Shown: one piece after another, positions 53,358-64,000 of the stretch | Layout of the letters: each line of letters starts with the position of its first letter | How positions within the stretch are numbered: the first letter of the stretch is position 1 | From: Wyeomyia smithii | Taxonomy: Eukaryota > Arthropoda > Insecta > Diptera > Culicidae | DNA: 64,000 nt | Assembly: GCF_029784165.1 (NCBI RefSeq) | Contig: NC_073695.1 | Coordinates: forward strand, 140,232,815-140,296,814 | Direction: 5' to 3' | The notes under the pieces: model-generated | Told to the model about the DNA's origin: nothing | Database searches by the model: none | Seen by the model: the letters and a program-made list of their open reading frames with translations, nothing else | Made by a program: the position numbers and the translations under genes

Positions 53358-54238
53358 ATGGCAGAAGATAGAGTTGCTCAGCAGCCGCAACCGGGAATTC
53401 AATGTATGATTCTCAAGATGGCCCAACTTATACAACAGATGGCGGCCCAGCAGCAGCAGCCTTAATATGCAACTCCGAAGCAGACTTTGGGGTCCCTCTC
53501 ATCGAACATCACCCAGTTTGACATCGACGAAGAAAACGGAGTTAGGTTCGGACGCTGGTTTAACCACTATCAAGACCTCTTCGAGAACGATGCAGGCCAG
53601 CTGAATGATGCGCCGAAGGTACGTCTACTTCTCCGGAAGCTGGACACCCATTCGCACAGCCGCTATCTCAACTACATCCTGCCAAAGCTTCCCAAGGACG
53701 AGAAGTTTGAAGACACAGTCAAAATTCTAAATAAATTCTTCGGACATCAAACGTTAACGTTCCGGAAGCGGTTCATGTATCTGCAGTTAGTGAAATGCGA
53801 ATCTGAGGATATTATCAGCTACGGTGGCAACGTCAATCGAGCCTGTGAAGATTTTCTGTTCCAGAACCTAACACCGGACCATTTCAAGTGCCTGATTTTC
53901 GTCAGCGGATTGAAAGTCACTAAATATGCGGATGTCCGGGCAAGACTACTTTCTATGCTAGAGAATGGAAAACCTGAATCACCAATTACTCTATAATCGT
54001 TAATTGATGAGTATCAACGCCTTGTTACCTTGAATGAAGACACTACGATCATCGAGCAGCAAAGCAGCGGCTCGAAATCTACAGTTCATGCCGATTCTTC
54101 GAAGCAATGAGGTAAGAAACCGGAGACACCATGTTAGCAGTGCGGTCAAATGTATTTTGTGAAGGACTGCTTTTTCAACAACCACCTTTGCAAGGACTGC
54201 AACCGCATTGGCCACAAAGAAGGAAACTGTTCCTGAAC
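53358..54238 (+). pseudogene. Ty3/gypsy-like gag, left arm
   Basis: ATG 53358 (MAEDRVAQQPQPGIQ), a Gln-rich start and TAA at 53464. Capsid-like sequence follows: FGRWFNHYQDLFENDAGQL, VRLLLRKLDTHSH, FRKRFMYLQLVKCESED, CLIFVSGLKVTKYADVRARL. TAA at 53994, then DEYQRLVTLNED. The zinc knuckles are CGQMYFVKDC-like and CKDCNRIGHKEGNC near 54140-54236. In a working element gag would form the particle; here stops interrupt it. Confidence 0.8.
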
Positions 54239-54488
54239 GCTCGTTCAGCACATTATGTCGTCAACAATGGTTGAACAGCGGTTGAGTGCTCTCTGCTTGC
54301 TTAGTGTTCATCGGCGGATGGTTAACAACAACCGTGAACAATTTACTGAATTAGCGCTAGAGCGATTTACTAAATTAGCGCTAAAGCGGTGGCGGAGGAT
54401 GGTATTGAACTCCTTCATGTTCAGCTGGTGGATCTCTAGAAGCAGGAGCCTTAAGGGTATCTGCATCGTTTGATTCGTTTTCTTCGAA
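54239..54488. other. Loop between the palindrome arms
   Basis: 250 bp, containing a short tandem TTTACTRAATTAGCGCTARA around 54340-54390. On the minus strand the right-arm gag frame runs into it (proline-rich PPAEHEG). No independent gene. Confidence 0.5.
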
Positions 54489-55130
54489 CAGGAACAGTAT
54501 CCTTCTTTGTGGCCAATTCGGTTTGCAGTCCTTGCAAAGGTGGTTGTTGAAAAAGCAGTCCTTCACAAAATACATTTGACCGCATTGCCAACATAGTGTC
54601 TTCGGTTTCTTACCTCATTGTTTCGAAGAATTTCGCTGATACGGTGCACTCTTCCTGTCCCTGACGGCGTGAACTGTAGATTTCGAGCCGCTGCTTTGTT
54701 GCTCGATAATCGTGGTGTCTTCATTTAAGTTAACAAGGCGTTGATACTCATTAATTAACGATTATAGAGTAATTGGTGATTCAGGTTTTCCATTCTTTAG
54801 CATGTAAAGTAGTCTTGCCCGGACATCCGCATATTTAGTGACTTTCAATCCGCTGACGAAAATCAGGCACTAGAACAGGTTAGGTTCTGGAACTGAAAAT
54901 TATCACAGGCTTGATTGACGTTGCCACCGTAGCTGATAATATCTCCAGATTCGCATATCATTAACTGCAGATACATGAACCGCTTTGGGGTCCTGCTTGG
55001 GGTCCTGCTTCGGAGTTGCATATTAAGGCTGCTGCTGCTGGGCCGCCATCTGTTGTATAAGTTGGGCCATCTTGAGAATCATATATTGAATTCCCGGTTG
55101 CGGCTGCTGAGAAACTCTATCTTCTGCCAT
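54489..55130 (-). pseudogene. Ty3/gypsy-like gag, right arm
   Basis: Minus strand from ATG 55130 (MAEDRVSQQPQPGIQ), inverted twin of 53358-54238. Much of the capsid region is missing between about 54960 and 54990 (only the first part and the ...CESGDI onward remain). The knuckles remain near 54500-54600. Confidence 0.75.
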
Positions 55131-55944
55131 ATTCGTGGAGTCTTGAAATCCTCGTCGCCAAAATGATATGTCCAAAGGTTCAATTGAACTTAAGAGTTTT
55201 TACTAAAAAACATCTATTTATTTTCGAGGTTGGACAAATAATAATTAAATTTTACACTCTGATGTCAAGGACAACTTTTCACTAGTATTTATTGCTATTT
55301 CTCAAAATACCATTTTATTACTTCTAAAATTTTGAAGAGCTTACCCCCCCCCTCCCTATTTTAAATTCTGGCTACGCTCATGAAAGACCTGTTTCAATAT
55401 TCACAAAAAAAACAGAGTTATTAGTAAGTATGACTTTAAGGCTCAAATCTGAAATGTTAAAAAAAAAGTCGACAAAATGGGTTTACAACTCGCTCTCTTT
55501 GCTCATTATATACACATAATAGAAATGACAAATCTGAAGTCAACACTTTGAGGTTCTCACGGAAATGAGCATAAGCATTTCTTGACGCTAGTTTTAAAAT
55601 TTTAAAAGACGTTATATATTGTAATGTATTGTTGTGCGAGACGGATGAAAAAAATATCGAATGAAGAAATTAGTCGTTTCTCAGAAAAGTCGAGTGATGA
55701 AGTATTTTCTGCTTGTATCAATAACGTATATATTCCTGAAGTCACAATAAAGAATAAAGAATACGTAAAGTTTCAAGGAGAAGACGATTCGAATGATAAG
55801 TGTTTCCCAAATTTCATCAATCTCTCTATGGGTTACCATACAGAAAATCCATGGGGGTTGATTTTATTTGACGAAAATCTAGGGTTGAATCATAATTTCT
55901 GATTAGATTCAAAATAATGTCTTGAAATAATGACAAATAGCGCT
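55131..55944 (-). repeat. Right-arm LTR with a ~476-bp insertion
   Basis: Minus-strand LTR from 55935 (TGTCATTATTTC) to 55164 (...ATATCA). 55342-55817 is absent from the left arm. It starts with a C-run and CTGGCTACGCTCATG and is otherwise unassigned; the open frame 55624-55902 spans its edge and is not a recognised gene. Confidence 0.55.
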
Positions 55945-55994
55945 CATTCGCCTTTCTGCTATCGTCGAGAAAGGAAGCAACTGAATATCGCTCC

Positions 55995-56544
55995 GTATTA
56001 TTTTGCTCGCTCGAACAAACAATACCGCTTTGTCTGCTACGGTACGCGTATCGCTTGTGCTTTCGGTATCGGTTGTGTTTAAACAATAGCCGACTAGCAA
56101 CCGGAGTATATTGCTTGCGCCGCTGGGCGCCGGCTACCCAGCTAGCGACGGTCTTCAGCCTGCTGTTGGAATAACAGTGAATTGTGCCGCGTGTGCACCG
56201 GAGCTGTCTATTGAAGACGAAAAAGTACACCATCACTTCAAACTACCGGACTTTTTGTGAGCAGAACTGATCTTTGCGACCGAGATTGGCATTTCCCTCG
56301 CACGGGTTGTGGAGGAGAGCAGCTAAAAAGATAAGTAGTTTTTTTCTCGTTTGTTTTTTCGACTATATTGGTGATTGGGGCTCTGCGTGCCTGGTTTGTG
56401 CGTCCAGATGGACGACGAAGATGGCCAGACCGATTGCGAGGGTGAAAATTCGCTCGTTTCCTAGCCTGATCCTTCCGGATACAAGGCACCGAGAGTCGCT
56501 AGAGGAGCATCTCAGGAGCTGATCCACCGTGTGAAGCTGTAAGC
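55995..56544 (+). repeat. 550-bp direct duplication, copy 1 (leader and ORF1 start)
   Basis: Identical by eye to 57185-57734. Includes most of the 5' leader and the ORF1 ATG at 56408. Confidence 0.9.
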
Positions 56545-58087
56545 TGGAAGAATCGTTGGGGCCGTGGGTTGTATTTCTTCGGTCCAAAGTAAAAGCATTA
56601 AACACGATGCAAATCTCAAGGGATCTGGCTAAATATTTTTCGGACGTGACAGAGATTTCCAAAAACCGCCCGAATAAACTACGTATTTCGGTGTCAAGCC
56701 TCAAGCAAGCAAACGAGATTTCTGCTTTTGAGCTTTTACGCGGGAATACCACATGTACATTCTAGCTCGCCTAGTGGAGATCGACGGCGTTGTCACCGAC
56801 TCGAGTTTGACCGTCGAGGACTTGCTTAAGGCTGGAACCGGCCGTTTCAAGGATTCCAGCCTTAAGGCGGTAAAGATACTCGACTGCAAAAAATTGCACT
56901 CGGTATCGCTCGACAAGGGTGTAAAAACTTATACCCAATCAGACTCGTTTCGGGTGACTTTCGCCGGGTCTGCTATGCCGAGCTATATACTCGTGGACAA
57001 GGTGCGTCTACCCGTGCGTTTGTTTGTACCGCGGGTGATGCATTGCACCAAATGCAAGCAGTTGGGACACACGGCCTCCCACTGCGGCAATAAAGAGAGA
57101 TGTGGCAAATGCGGAGAGCAGCAAGCGGTCTCTGAAAGAGCGCTCAAAACGCACTTTCGCGGAAATGCTTAAGGAGGCCTTAAGGTATTATTTTGCTCGC
57201 TCGAACAAACAATACCGCTTTGTCTGCTACGGTACGCGTATCGCTTGTGCTTTCGGTATCGGTTGTGTTTAAACAATAGCCGACTAGCAACCGGAGTATA
57301 TTGCTTGCGCCGCTGGGCGCCGGCTACCCAGCTAGCGACGGTCTTCAGCCTGCTGTTGGAATAACAGTGAATTGTGCCGCGTGTGCACCGGAGCTGTCTA
57401 TTGAAGACGAAAAAGTACACCATCACTTCAAACTACCGGACTTTTTGTGAGCAGAACTGATCTTTGCGACCGAGATTGGCATTTCCCTCGCACGGGTTGT
57501 GGAGGAGAGCAGCTAAAAAGATAAGTAGTTTTTTTCTCGTTTGTTTTTTCGACTATATTGGTGATTGGGGCTCTGCGTGCCTGGTTTGTGCGTCCAGATG
57601 GACGACGAAGATGGCCAGACCGATTGCGAGGGTGAAAATTCGCTCGTTTCCTAGCCTGATCCTTCCGGATACAAGGCACCGAGAGTCGCTAGAGGAGCAT
57701 CTCAGGAGCTGATCCACCGTGTGAAGCTGTAAGCGAGGTGCTGTCGTCTGATGAGTCTGATTCTGACAATTCAGTTGGGGAAACTTCTTTCGCCGATTCT
57801 AGGAAGTCTAGGAAGAGAATAAACCTCTCTTCCCCCAAACTTCCCCGAAAAGGACAAAGGAGATCTTCACCTGAAATGACAGATACATTAAAGCTCCGGG
57901 ATTGGCCAAACTGAATTCTCGCAAGGAGTTTCCAGCACTTCCAGGAACATCTAAAAACCCAACTGTTCCTTCTTTTTCTTCCCTTATAAGTCTTCTGCTG
58001 GCATTCCTACCTACAGTTAAAACGTTTCTGAAGCAGTTGACTGCTAAATGGCCCCTCCTTGCAGCAATCGTATCCTTCGATGACTAA
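56408..58087 (+). pseudogene. Ic LINE ORF1, interrupted by its own leader
   Basis: ATG 56408 (MDDEDGQTDCEGENS) with an early TAG. Then WVVFLRSKVKALNTMQ, a RPNKLRISV block, a frameshift near 56750, and VDGVVTDSSLTVED-like sequence. Knuckle CTKCKQLGHTASHC is followed by CGKCGEQQAVS, where sequence is deleted and KERSKRTFAEML follows out of frame. At 57185 the 550-bp leader copy replaces ORF1. After 57734 ORF1 resumes (LSSDESDSDNSVGE) and ends FLKQLTAKWPLLAAI, SFDD. The stop overlaps the ORF2 start. Confidence 0.82.
57185..57734 (+). repeat. 550-bp direct duplication, copy 2 inside ORF1
   Basis: The duplicated leader/ORF1 start sits between FAEMLKEA-like codons and LSSDES codons of ORF1. No poly(A) and no target duplication, so it is not a separate retroposed copy. 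Identity suggests a recent origin. Confidence 0.9.
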
Positions 58088-61000
58088 TTCATCGGCTGAG
58101 ACGAAAGATTCTATCACTGTGTTACAGTGGAATTGTAGAAGTATCATCCCCAAATTGATTCAATCAAAGTTTTGATCAATAAATACAAATGCGATGTATT
58201 TTCCCTCTGTGAAACTTGGCTCACTTCAAATAAAGACATTAACTTCCATGATTTTAATATTATTCGCCTTGATCGAGATACCCCTTACGGAGGAGTACTT
58301 CTAGGGATTATATCTATTAATCCCTATTCTATTAAGAAGTGCTATTCTTTCTATCGTATTAACCTTCCCTCGACACCAGACGTCGAAGTTGTTGCGTGTC
58401 AAATGACAATACAAGGTAAAGAACTTTGTAATGCCTCAATATATATTCCCCCCAGAGCACAGGTTGGGCAACGGTTGCTCTTTGATGTTATAGAACTCCT
58501 TCCCTCGCCACGGTTAATTTTGGGAGATTTTAACTCCCATGGTGTGGCTTGGGGATCCCCTTCTAATGATAGTCGCTCTGCTTTGATCTATAATCTCTGC
58601 GACGACTTTGATATGACAATTTTGAACAATGGGGATATGACACGTGTACCAAAACCTCCAGCGCAACCAAGCGCTTTAGATTTATCTATATGTTCGACAT
58701 CGCTACGATTGGATTGCACATGGAAGGTAAATCTCGATCCCCACGGTAGCGATCATTTGCCTATCTTAATCTCAATGACCAACGGATCAAATCACGTACA
58801 ATCTATAAACACTCCGTATGACCTCTCACGAAATATAGATTGGAAGTTATTCGAGGAAAAGGTCTCACGAGCTGTCGAGTCGATTCAAGATATTCCACCA
58901 CTTAAAGAATATAACCTCCTCGCGGGCTTGGTTCTCGACGCCGCGTTGCAAGCCCAAACGAAAAAATATCCCGGCGCAAAGATCAAAAGACGGCTTCCCA
59001 CCCCATGGTGGACCAAAGAGTGTTCCTAAATCTACGCGAAAAAATCTGACCATTTCAAACGATATTTGGAGCTTGAAAACAAGTTTAAAAGCTTGGTCCG
59101 AGCAAAGAAACGCGGTTATTGGCGTCGGTTCGTGAACGAAATTTCGAGAGAGCCATCGATGAGCACTCTTTGGAGCACAGCTCGAAGAATGCGAAATCGT
59201 AATATAGTCAACGAAAGCGAAGAGTCTTCAAGTCGGTTGATATTTGATTTTGCCAGGAAAGTATGTCCGGACCCTGTTCCTGCGCAAAACATTGTTCGCG
59301 ATGCGTCTCCGGGCCACGACGCGATGGAATTACCTTTTTCGATGGCGGAACTTTCGGTTGCCCTCCTGTGTTGCAACAATAACGCGCCTGGGTTAGATAG
59401 AATTAAATTCAACTTGTTGAAGAATCTACCCGGCAATGCCAAGAGGCGCTTGTTGAACTTGTTCAATAAGTTCCTGGAGCAAAATATTGTACCGCAGGAT
59501 TGAAGGCAAGTGAAGGTGATCGCCATCCAAATACCGGGAAACCGGCTTCTGATCACAACTCTTATAGGCCGATTGCAATGCTATCCTGTATCCGGAAATT
59601 GATGGAGAAAATGATCCTCCATCGCCTAGACATTGGATAGAATTGGATAGAATCAAATGGTCTACCATCAGAAACTCAATTTGGTTTCCGCCGAGCCAAA
59701 GGGACGAACGATGGTCTTGCCTTGCTTTCAACAGAAATTCAGCTGGCGTATGCCAGTAAAGAACAAATAGCATCTGTGTTCTTGGACAATTCGTTGTCTG
59801 AAAAGCACATGCATTTTACGCATGGCGATTTGGCAGCTTTCCGCATTAGCTACATGGGTCTTCCCCAGAGCTCATGCTCAAGCCCCCTTCTTTACAATTT
59901 TTATGTGAATGACATCGATGATTGTTTGGCAAATTCATGCACGATAAGACAACTTGCAGATGACAGTGTGGTTTCTATCACAGGAGCCAGAGCTGCCGAT
60001 CTGCAAGGACCGCTGCAGGATACCTTAGGCAGTTTGTCTGCTTGGGCTCTACAGCTAGGTATCGAATTCTCTGCGGAGAAAACTGAGATAGTAGTTTTTT
60101 CTAGAAAGCACGAGCGAGCTCAGCTCCGCTTACAGATGATGGGTGAAAAGATCTCTCAGGTTTTGGTATATAAATATCTCAGCGTCTGGTTCGACTCGAT
60201 AGGCACCTGGGGCTGTCATATTAGGTATCTGATAAAAAAATGCCATCGATGAGTTTGGAAGTTTTGGCGGGCGTTCTCCCATTAAAAGACCGCTTCTGGG
60301 ATCTGACTACTCGTATTCTCATCAAATGTGAGGTTTTGAACCCCTTGGTAATTGAAAATTTCGATAGGCTTGTTGAACTTGATCTCAAACCCGTTTCATG
60401 ACTGTGTATTTTAATCACATGTCCCAAAGTATAAATCCTTCCTCACACATTTCTAATCGTGTCAGCTTGATAGATACTTCTAATGCTACTGTCTTTTTCG
60501 ATACATCCATGATAGAAGTTACTCGTGGAACCCCGGATCATTTACGCGTGCAGCAGATCCCTAAAATATTTTTTAGTAAATATAAAAACATCAACTGCGA
60601 CATTGCGTTTTATACTGATGGATCACTCATCAACGGGTCCACTGGCTTCGGTACCTTCAATAACAATTTAACCGTCTCCTATAAGCTTGATAATCCTGCT
60701 TCTGTTTACGTTGCAGAATTGGCTGCAATTCAGTATACCCTAGGGATTATTGAAAAAATGCCCACGGACCACTATTTCATCTTTACGGATAGCCTCAGTT
60801 CTATTGAAGCTCTCCGATCGATGAAAAATGCAAAGCACTCTCCGTATTTCCTGGGGAAAATACGGGAACATTTGAGTGCTTTATCCGAAAAATCTTCTGC
60901 CTACAATGAGTTTTCGCAATTCTCACGTCAGAGTACGCTTGTCAACAGGTAGACCTCGTGGGATAAGGGAGAATTGGGAAGGTGGCTACATAGCATCATC

Positions 61001-61145
61001 CCCAAGGTATCTACCAAACCTTGGTTTCGGGGGTTGGATGTAGGACGAGACTTCATTCGCGTGATGTCTCGGATTATGTCCAACCACTACGGGTTAGACG
61101 CACACTTACTGCGTATTGGACTCACTAGTAGTAATCATTGCGTTT
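58080..61145 (+). pseudogene. Ic LINE ORF2, broken and truncated
   Basis: ATG 58080 (ATGACTAA overlap). Endonuclease: LQWNCRSI, a 1-2-nt deletion near 58155, LCETWLTS, ILGDFNSHG, GSDHLPILI, plus a 25-nt insert near 58312. A TAA near 59029 and TGA at 59502 follow. RT: APGLDRIKFNLLKNLP, then FRRAKGTNDGLALLS. Most of the segment with the first catalytic Asp is deleted after VFLDN (59788). GLPQSSCSSPLLYNFYVND and LADDS remain. A deletion near 60243 removes thumb sequence. RNase H keeps TDGSLINGS, YVAELAA and TDSLSSIE but lacks NEKADSLA. It ends at NHCV. Confidence 0.85.
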
Positions 61146-62117
<972 letters not shown>

Positions 62118-62595
62118 CTTGTGCGCAATAGAGTTTGCATGCAAGGTTGCTGGTTACGGGAAAAAAATGGTTTAGTATGATTGAGAGTGCTACGAGTTCC
62201 GCTTCGTTAAAGTGTACAGTTTTTAATTTGTTTTTTTTTTTTTTAATTTGCATAATGTAAGAAGCATGCATTGTATTTGATATCATGTTTAGCTAATTTA
62301 TTGTATTTTTGGATGTTCTGTTAGGATGATTACTTTCTGTTTTGACAATTAATGCTCTAGCCGAAGAACCACTTCACAGGAAAATGGTCCTCTCGGTAAT
62401 GATGTTATGTGCATAGTTTATGTATTTGTTTCTAAAAATCGTTTTGATCTTAATTTACTTGTAGAGCCTTGATAAAGAATATATATCATTCGAAACGTCG
62501 GTGTAAGAGAAAAATATCGTTTTCTTTTCACATTTTAAAGACTGCGAAGCCGAAAGAAACTCCCCTGAGTAAACTAACAGTCGATAAAAAGTATA

Positions 62596-62598
<3 letters not shown>
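62118..62598 (+). other. Probable 3' UTR of the Penelope-like element
   Basis: AT-rich. Contains TTGATAAAGAATATATATCATTCGAAACGTCGG near 62470-62501, whose CGAAACGTCGG phrase is common at Penelope-like ends. No gene. Followed by a short TA tract. Confidence 0.5.

Positions 62599-62631
<33 letters not shown>
62599..62631. repeat. Short (TA)n tract
   Basis: About 16 TA units. Confidence 0.95.
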
Positions 62632-62634
<3 letters not shown>

Positions 62635-62940
62635 GACATCTGCAGATGCAGATGCGGATGTCAATTTTCATGCGGATGTTCCGCATTCGCGGATGTGGAT
62701 GGAGATATCCGAAGCATCCCTTGTGTTTTATTTTGCTTATTTTACATAACCATACCCCTCCCCAGTGCAAAAGTTATTTGGGCGAGCAGTAAATACACCA
62801 AGGAATATTTTATGAAGCGATATTTATTTTCAATATAATATCCGCATGGTATGATGCGGATGCGGATGCGAAAACGGATGTCAATTTTCTTGCGGATGCT
62901 CCGCATTTGCGGATGCGGATGCGGATATCCGTTACAATTA
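62632..62940. repeat. GCGGAT-rich direct repeats
   Basis: Two blocks (about 62637-62712 and 62848-62932) share GGATGTCAATTTTC, then TGCGGATG and TCCGCAT, with GCGGAT/ATCCGC hexamers in both orientations, ending GATATCCG. Non-coding. Confidence 0.75.
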
Positions 62941-62949
62941 GTTTATAAG

Positions 62950-64000
62950 CTTATTCCAGTTATCCAAGTGTTGCTGCAGTGAGCTACCGAATATTATAAT
63001 GTGGTCTAGATAGATTAAACAATATTTTCCAATTTAATCACCAAGGATGTGGTTCATTGCGCGCTGTAAAGTTGCAGGCGCAGTTTTCAAGCCGAAGGGC
63101 ATACGTATAAATTCGAAGTGCCCTTTTTCAGTGCTAAATGCGGTTTGATTTGATGAAATTCAGATTTTAGGTCGAGAGTTGTAAAATAAATACTTCGACC
63201 TAACTTGTCTAACATTTCCTGAATGTTTGGGATGGGAAATTTGTCATCCACTTTTTTTTTCATTGAGGTTGCGGTAGTCTATAACGATCCGCCACTTCTT
63301 TTTACCGCTAGCGTCTAGCTTTTTCGGAACTATCCAAATCGGGGATGTCCACGGTGAGCGTCTTCTAGCATTTCTTTGATCTGTCTTTCAACTTCAGCTC
63401 TATGAATATGTGGGTACCTGTATGTTTTTGCATGAATGGGTTTGTCGTCGACAGTTTTAATCTTATGCTGAATCGTTGTGGTACACGATAGTTTATCAGA
63501 TTCTTTATGAATTATGTCTGAATTATCCGAAAGGACTTTTAGTAATGCACACTTTTCTTCAGCATTAAGGTGTTGAGATCTGATAAGTTTTCCTAGTTCT
63601 GATGTTGACATGGATAATGCTTTTTCACATGGATCAGCATTTGTGCTATTAATTTCAAAAAAACTTTCCACGGGTAGGGTGTTGGCAGGTTTCGGGTGAA
63701 ATGAATGGTTACGGGTTTTCCGAAATTTTGGGGCCAAAACGTCAATAGTTCAATTTTTTGCTTGGTATAGGCCTGAGGGAATAACTGCATCATGTATTCT
63801 AATGTCTTTCGACAGGAAGATGTCTCCAGTTTTTTGAGATACTGGAAGCTTAATGGTTTAAACAGAATTTTCGGTGAGTGTTATTTGTGGTGGACCTAAA
63901 CATCTTATTTCCATTCTAATTGTTTTCTGTGGTAATATGAGTTGATGTTTGTTCATATCAATTAAAGCCTCTAAGTCTGATAAGGTTTCATAACCGAGAA
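62950..64000 (-). pseudogene. Ty3/gypsy pol: protease-RT region, runs off the right edge
   Basis: Minus strand. From 64000: a protease-end type stretch (TLSDLEALIDMNKHQLILP), a TAA near 63862, then SDIIHKESDKLSCTTTIQHK and KTYRYPHIHRAEVERQIKEM (63330-63560). RT follows across frames: SPIWIVPKKLDASGKKKWR, VIDYRNLNEK, DDKFPIPNIQEMLDKLG, YFTTLDLKSEFHQIK, HFEFIRMPFGLK. Near 63005 the YLDD box reads YLDH, losing the second catalytic Asp. Several frameshifts; RNase H and integrase absent. Confidence 0.8.

Larger units (their letters stand above)
51584..55944. mobile_element. Palindromic gypsy-type element: two inverted LTR-gag halves
   Basis: Left arm: LTR then gag reading inward on the plus strand (51584-54238). 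Right arm: the same reading inward on the minus strand (54489-55944). They are separated by a 250-bp loop. Apart from two later insertions (51698-53128 in the left arm, about 55342-55817 in the right), the arms match closely for about 0.95-1.2 kb, including putative LTR ends (TG...CA) and the GGCGACGAGGAT leader after the LTR. No pol is present. A failed or self-integrated retrotransposon cDNA is one explanation. Confidence 0.75.
55945..61145 (+). mobile_element. I-group LINE, family Ic, decayed and 3'-truncated
   Basis: 5' end TCATTC with A+1 at 55946 and GGAAG at +28, an imperfect DPE. It has a 5' leader, ORF1 (with a large internal duplication) and ORF2 lacking its last ~90 codons and 3' UTR (breaks off in NHCV at about 61143). 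Intermediate between Ia and Ib in sequence: ORF1 starts MDDEDG like Ib, ORF2 is closer to Ia. It begins exactly at the outer edge of the palindrome. Confidence 0.85.

Noticed and set aside
55624..55902. 92-codon plus-strand frame MYCCARRMKK...
   Set aside because: It spans the edge of an insertion in the palindrome arm and runs into the reverse of an LTR; no family resemblance.

Overview
This is eukaryotic, AT-rich DNA with no host gene that I can support. It looks like transposon-dense intergenic DNA from a culicine mosquito, probably Aedes. I infer this from a Jockey-clade LINE that reads like mosquito Juan, RNase-H-bearing I-group LINEs, Ty3/gypsy and BEL/Pao fragments, a Penelope-like endonuclease tail, a tRNA-headed SINE-like piece, small TA- and hAT-type DNA elements and very long (TA)n tracts. 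The species call is inference. No database search was possible.

Layout. 1-8790: one minus-strand Juan-like element (ORF1, then ORF2), split by a 5.39-kb insertion (956-6345) with 9-bp terminal inverted repeats and a CAATTG duplication, and by a 432-bp TA-type MITE (7514-7945). 9967-16072: a decayed minus-strand I-group LINE (family Ib). 16073-17699: (TA)n tracts, a poly(A)-tailed retroposon end, a 31-bp tandem repeat and a gypsy-like gag remnant. 17496-38560: two tandem copies of one locus. The left copy was later hit by an I-group LINE of family Ia (21589-27459) and the right copy by an Ib LINE (28732-35050). Each copy therefore preserves the empty site of the other's insertion. 38240-47450: more Juan-like sequence, partly inverted, with a decayed Ia element (40699-46426) nested in its reverse-transcriptase gene. 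47451-49558: BEL/Pao pol 3' end and a probable LTR. 49559-51583: degenerate repeats with a foldback MITE. 51584-55944: a large palindrome made of two inverted 5' halves of a gypsy-type element, one arm carrying a 1.43-kb non-autonomous hAT element. 55945-61145: a third, decayed I-group LINE (Ic). 61383-64000: 368 bp of (TA)n, a Penelope-like remnant, GCGGAT repeats and minus-strand gypsy pol running off the end.

How the parts work together. The Ia element at 21589-27459 is the only complete autonomous unit. It has an Inr plus DPE-like promoter at its 5' end, ORF1 (nucleic-acid-binding, zinc knuckles) overlapping ORF2 (endonuclease, reverse transcriptase, RNase H, CCHC) by 8 nt, a poly(A) signal, a poly(A) tail and clean target-site duplications. 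All other coding pieces are broken. The relative order of events can be read from nesting: Juan-like insertions, then MITE, hAT and TIR insertions, tandem duplication of the locus, and then the Ia and Ib insertions.
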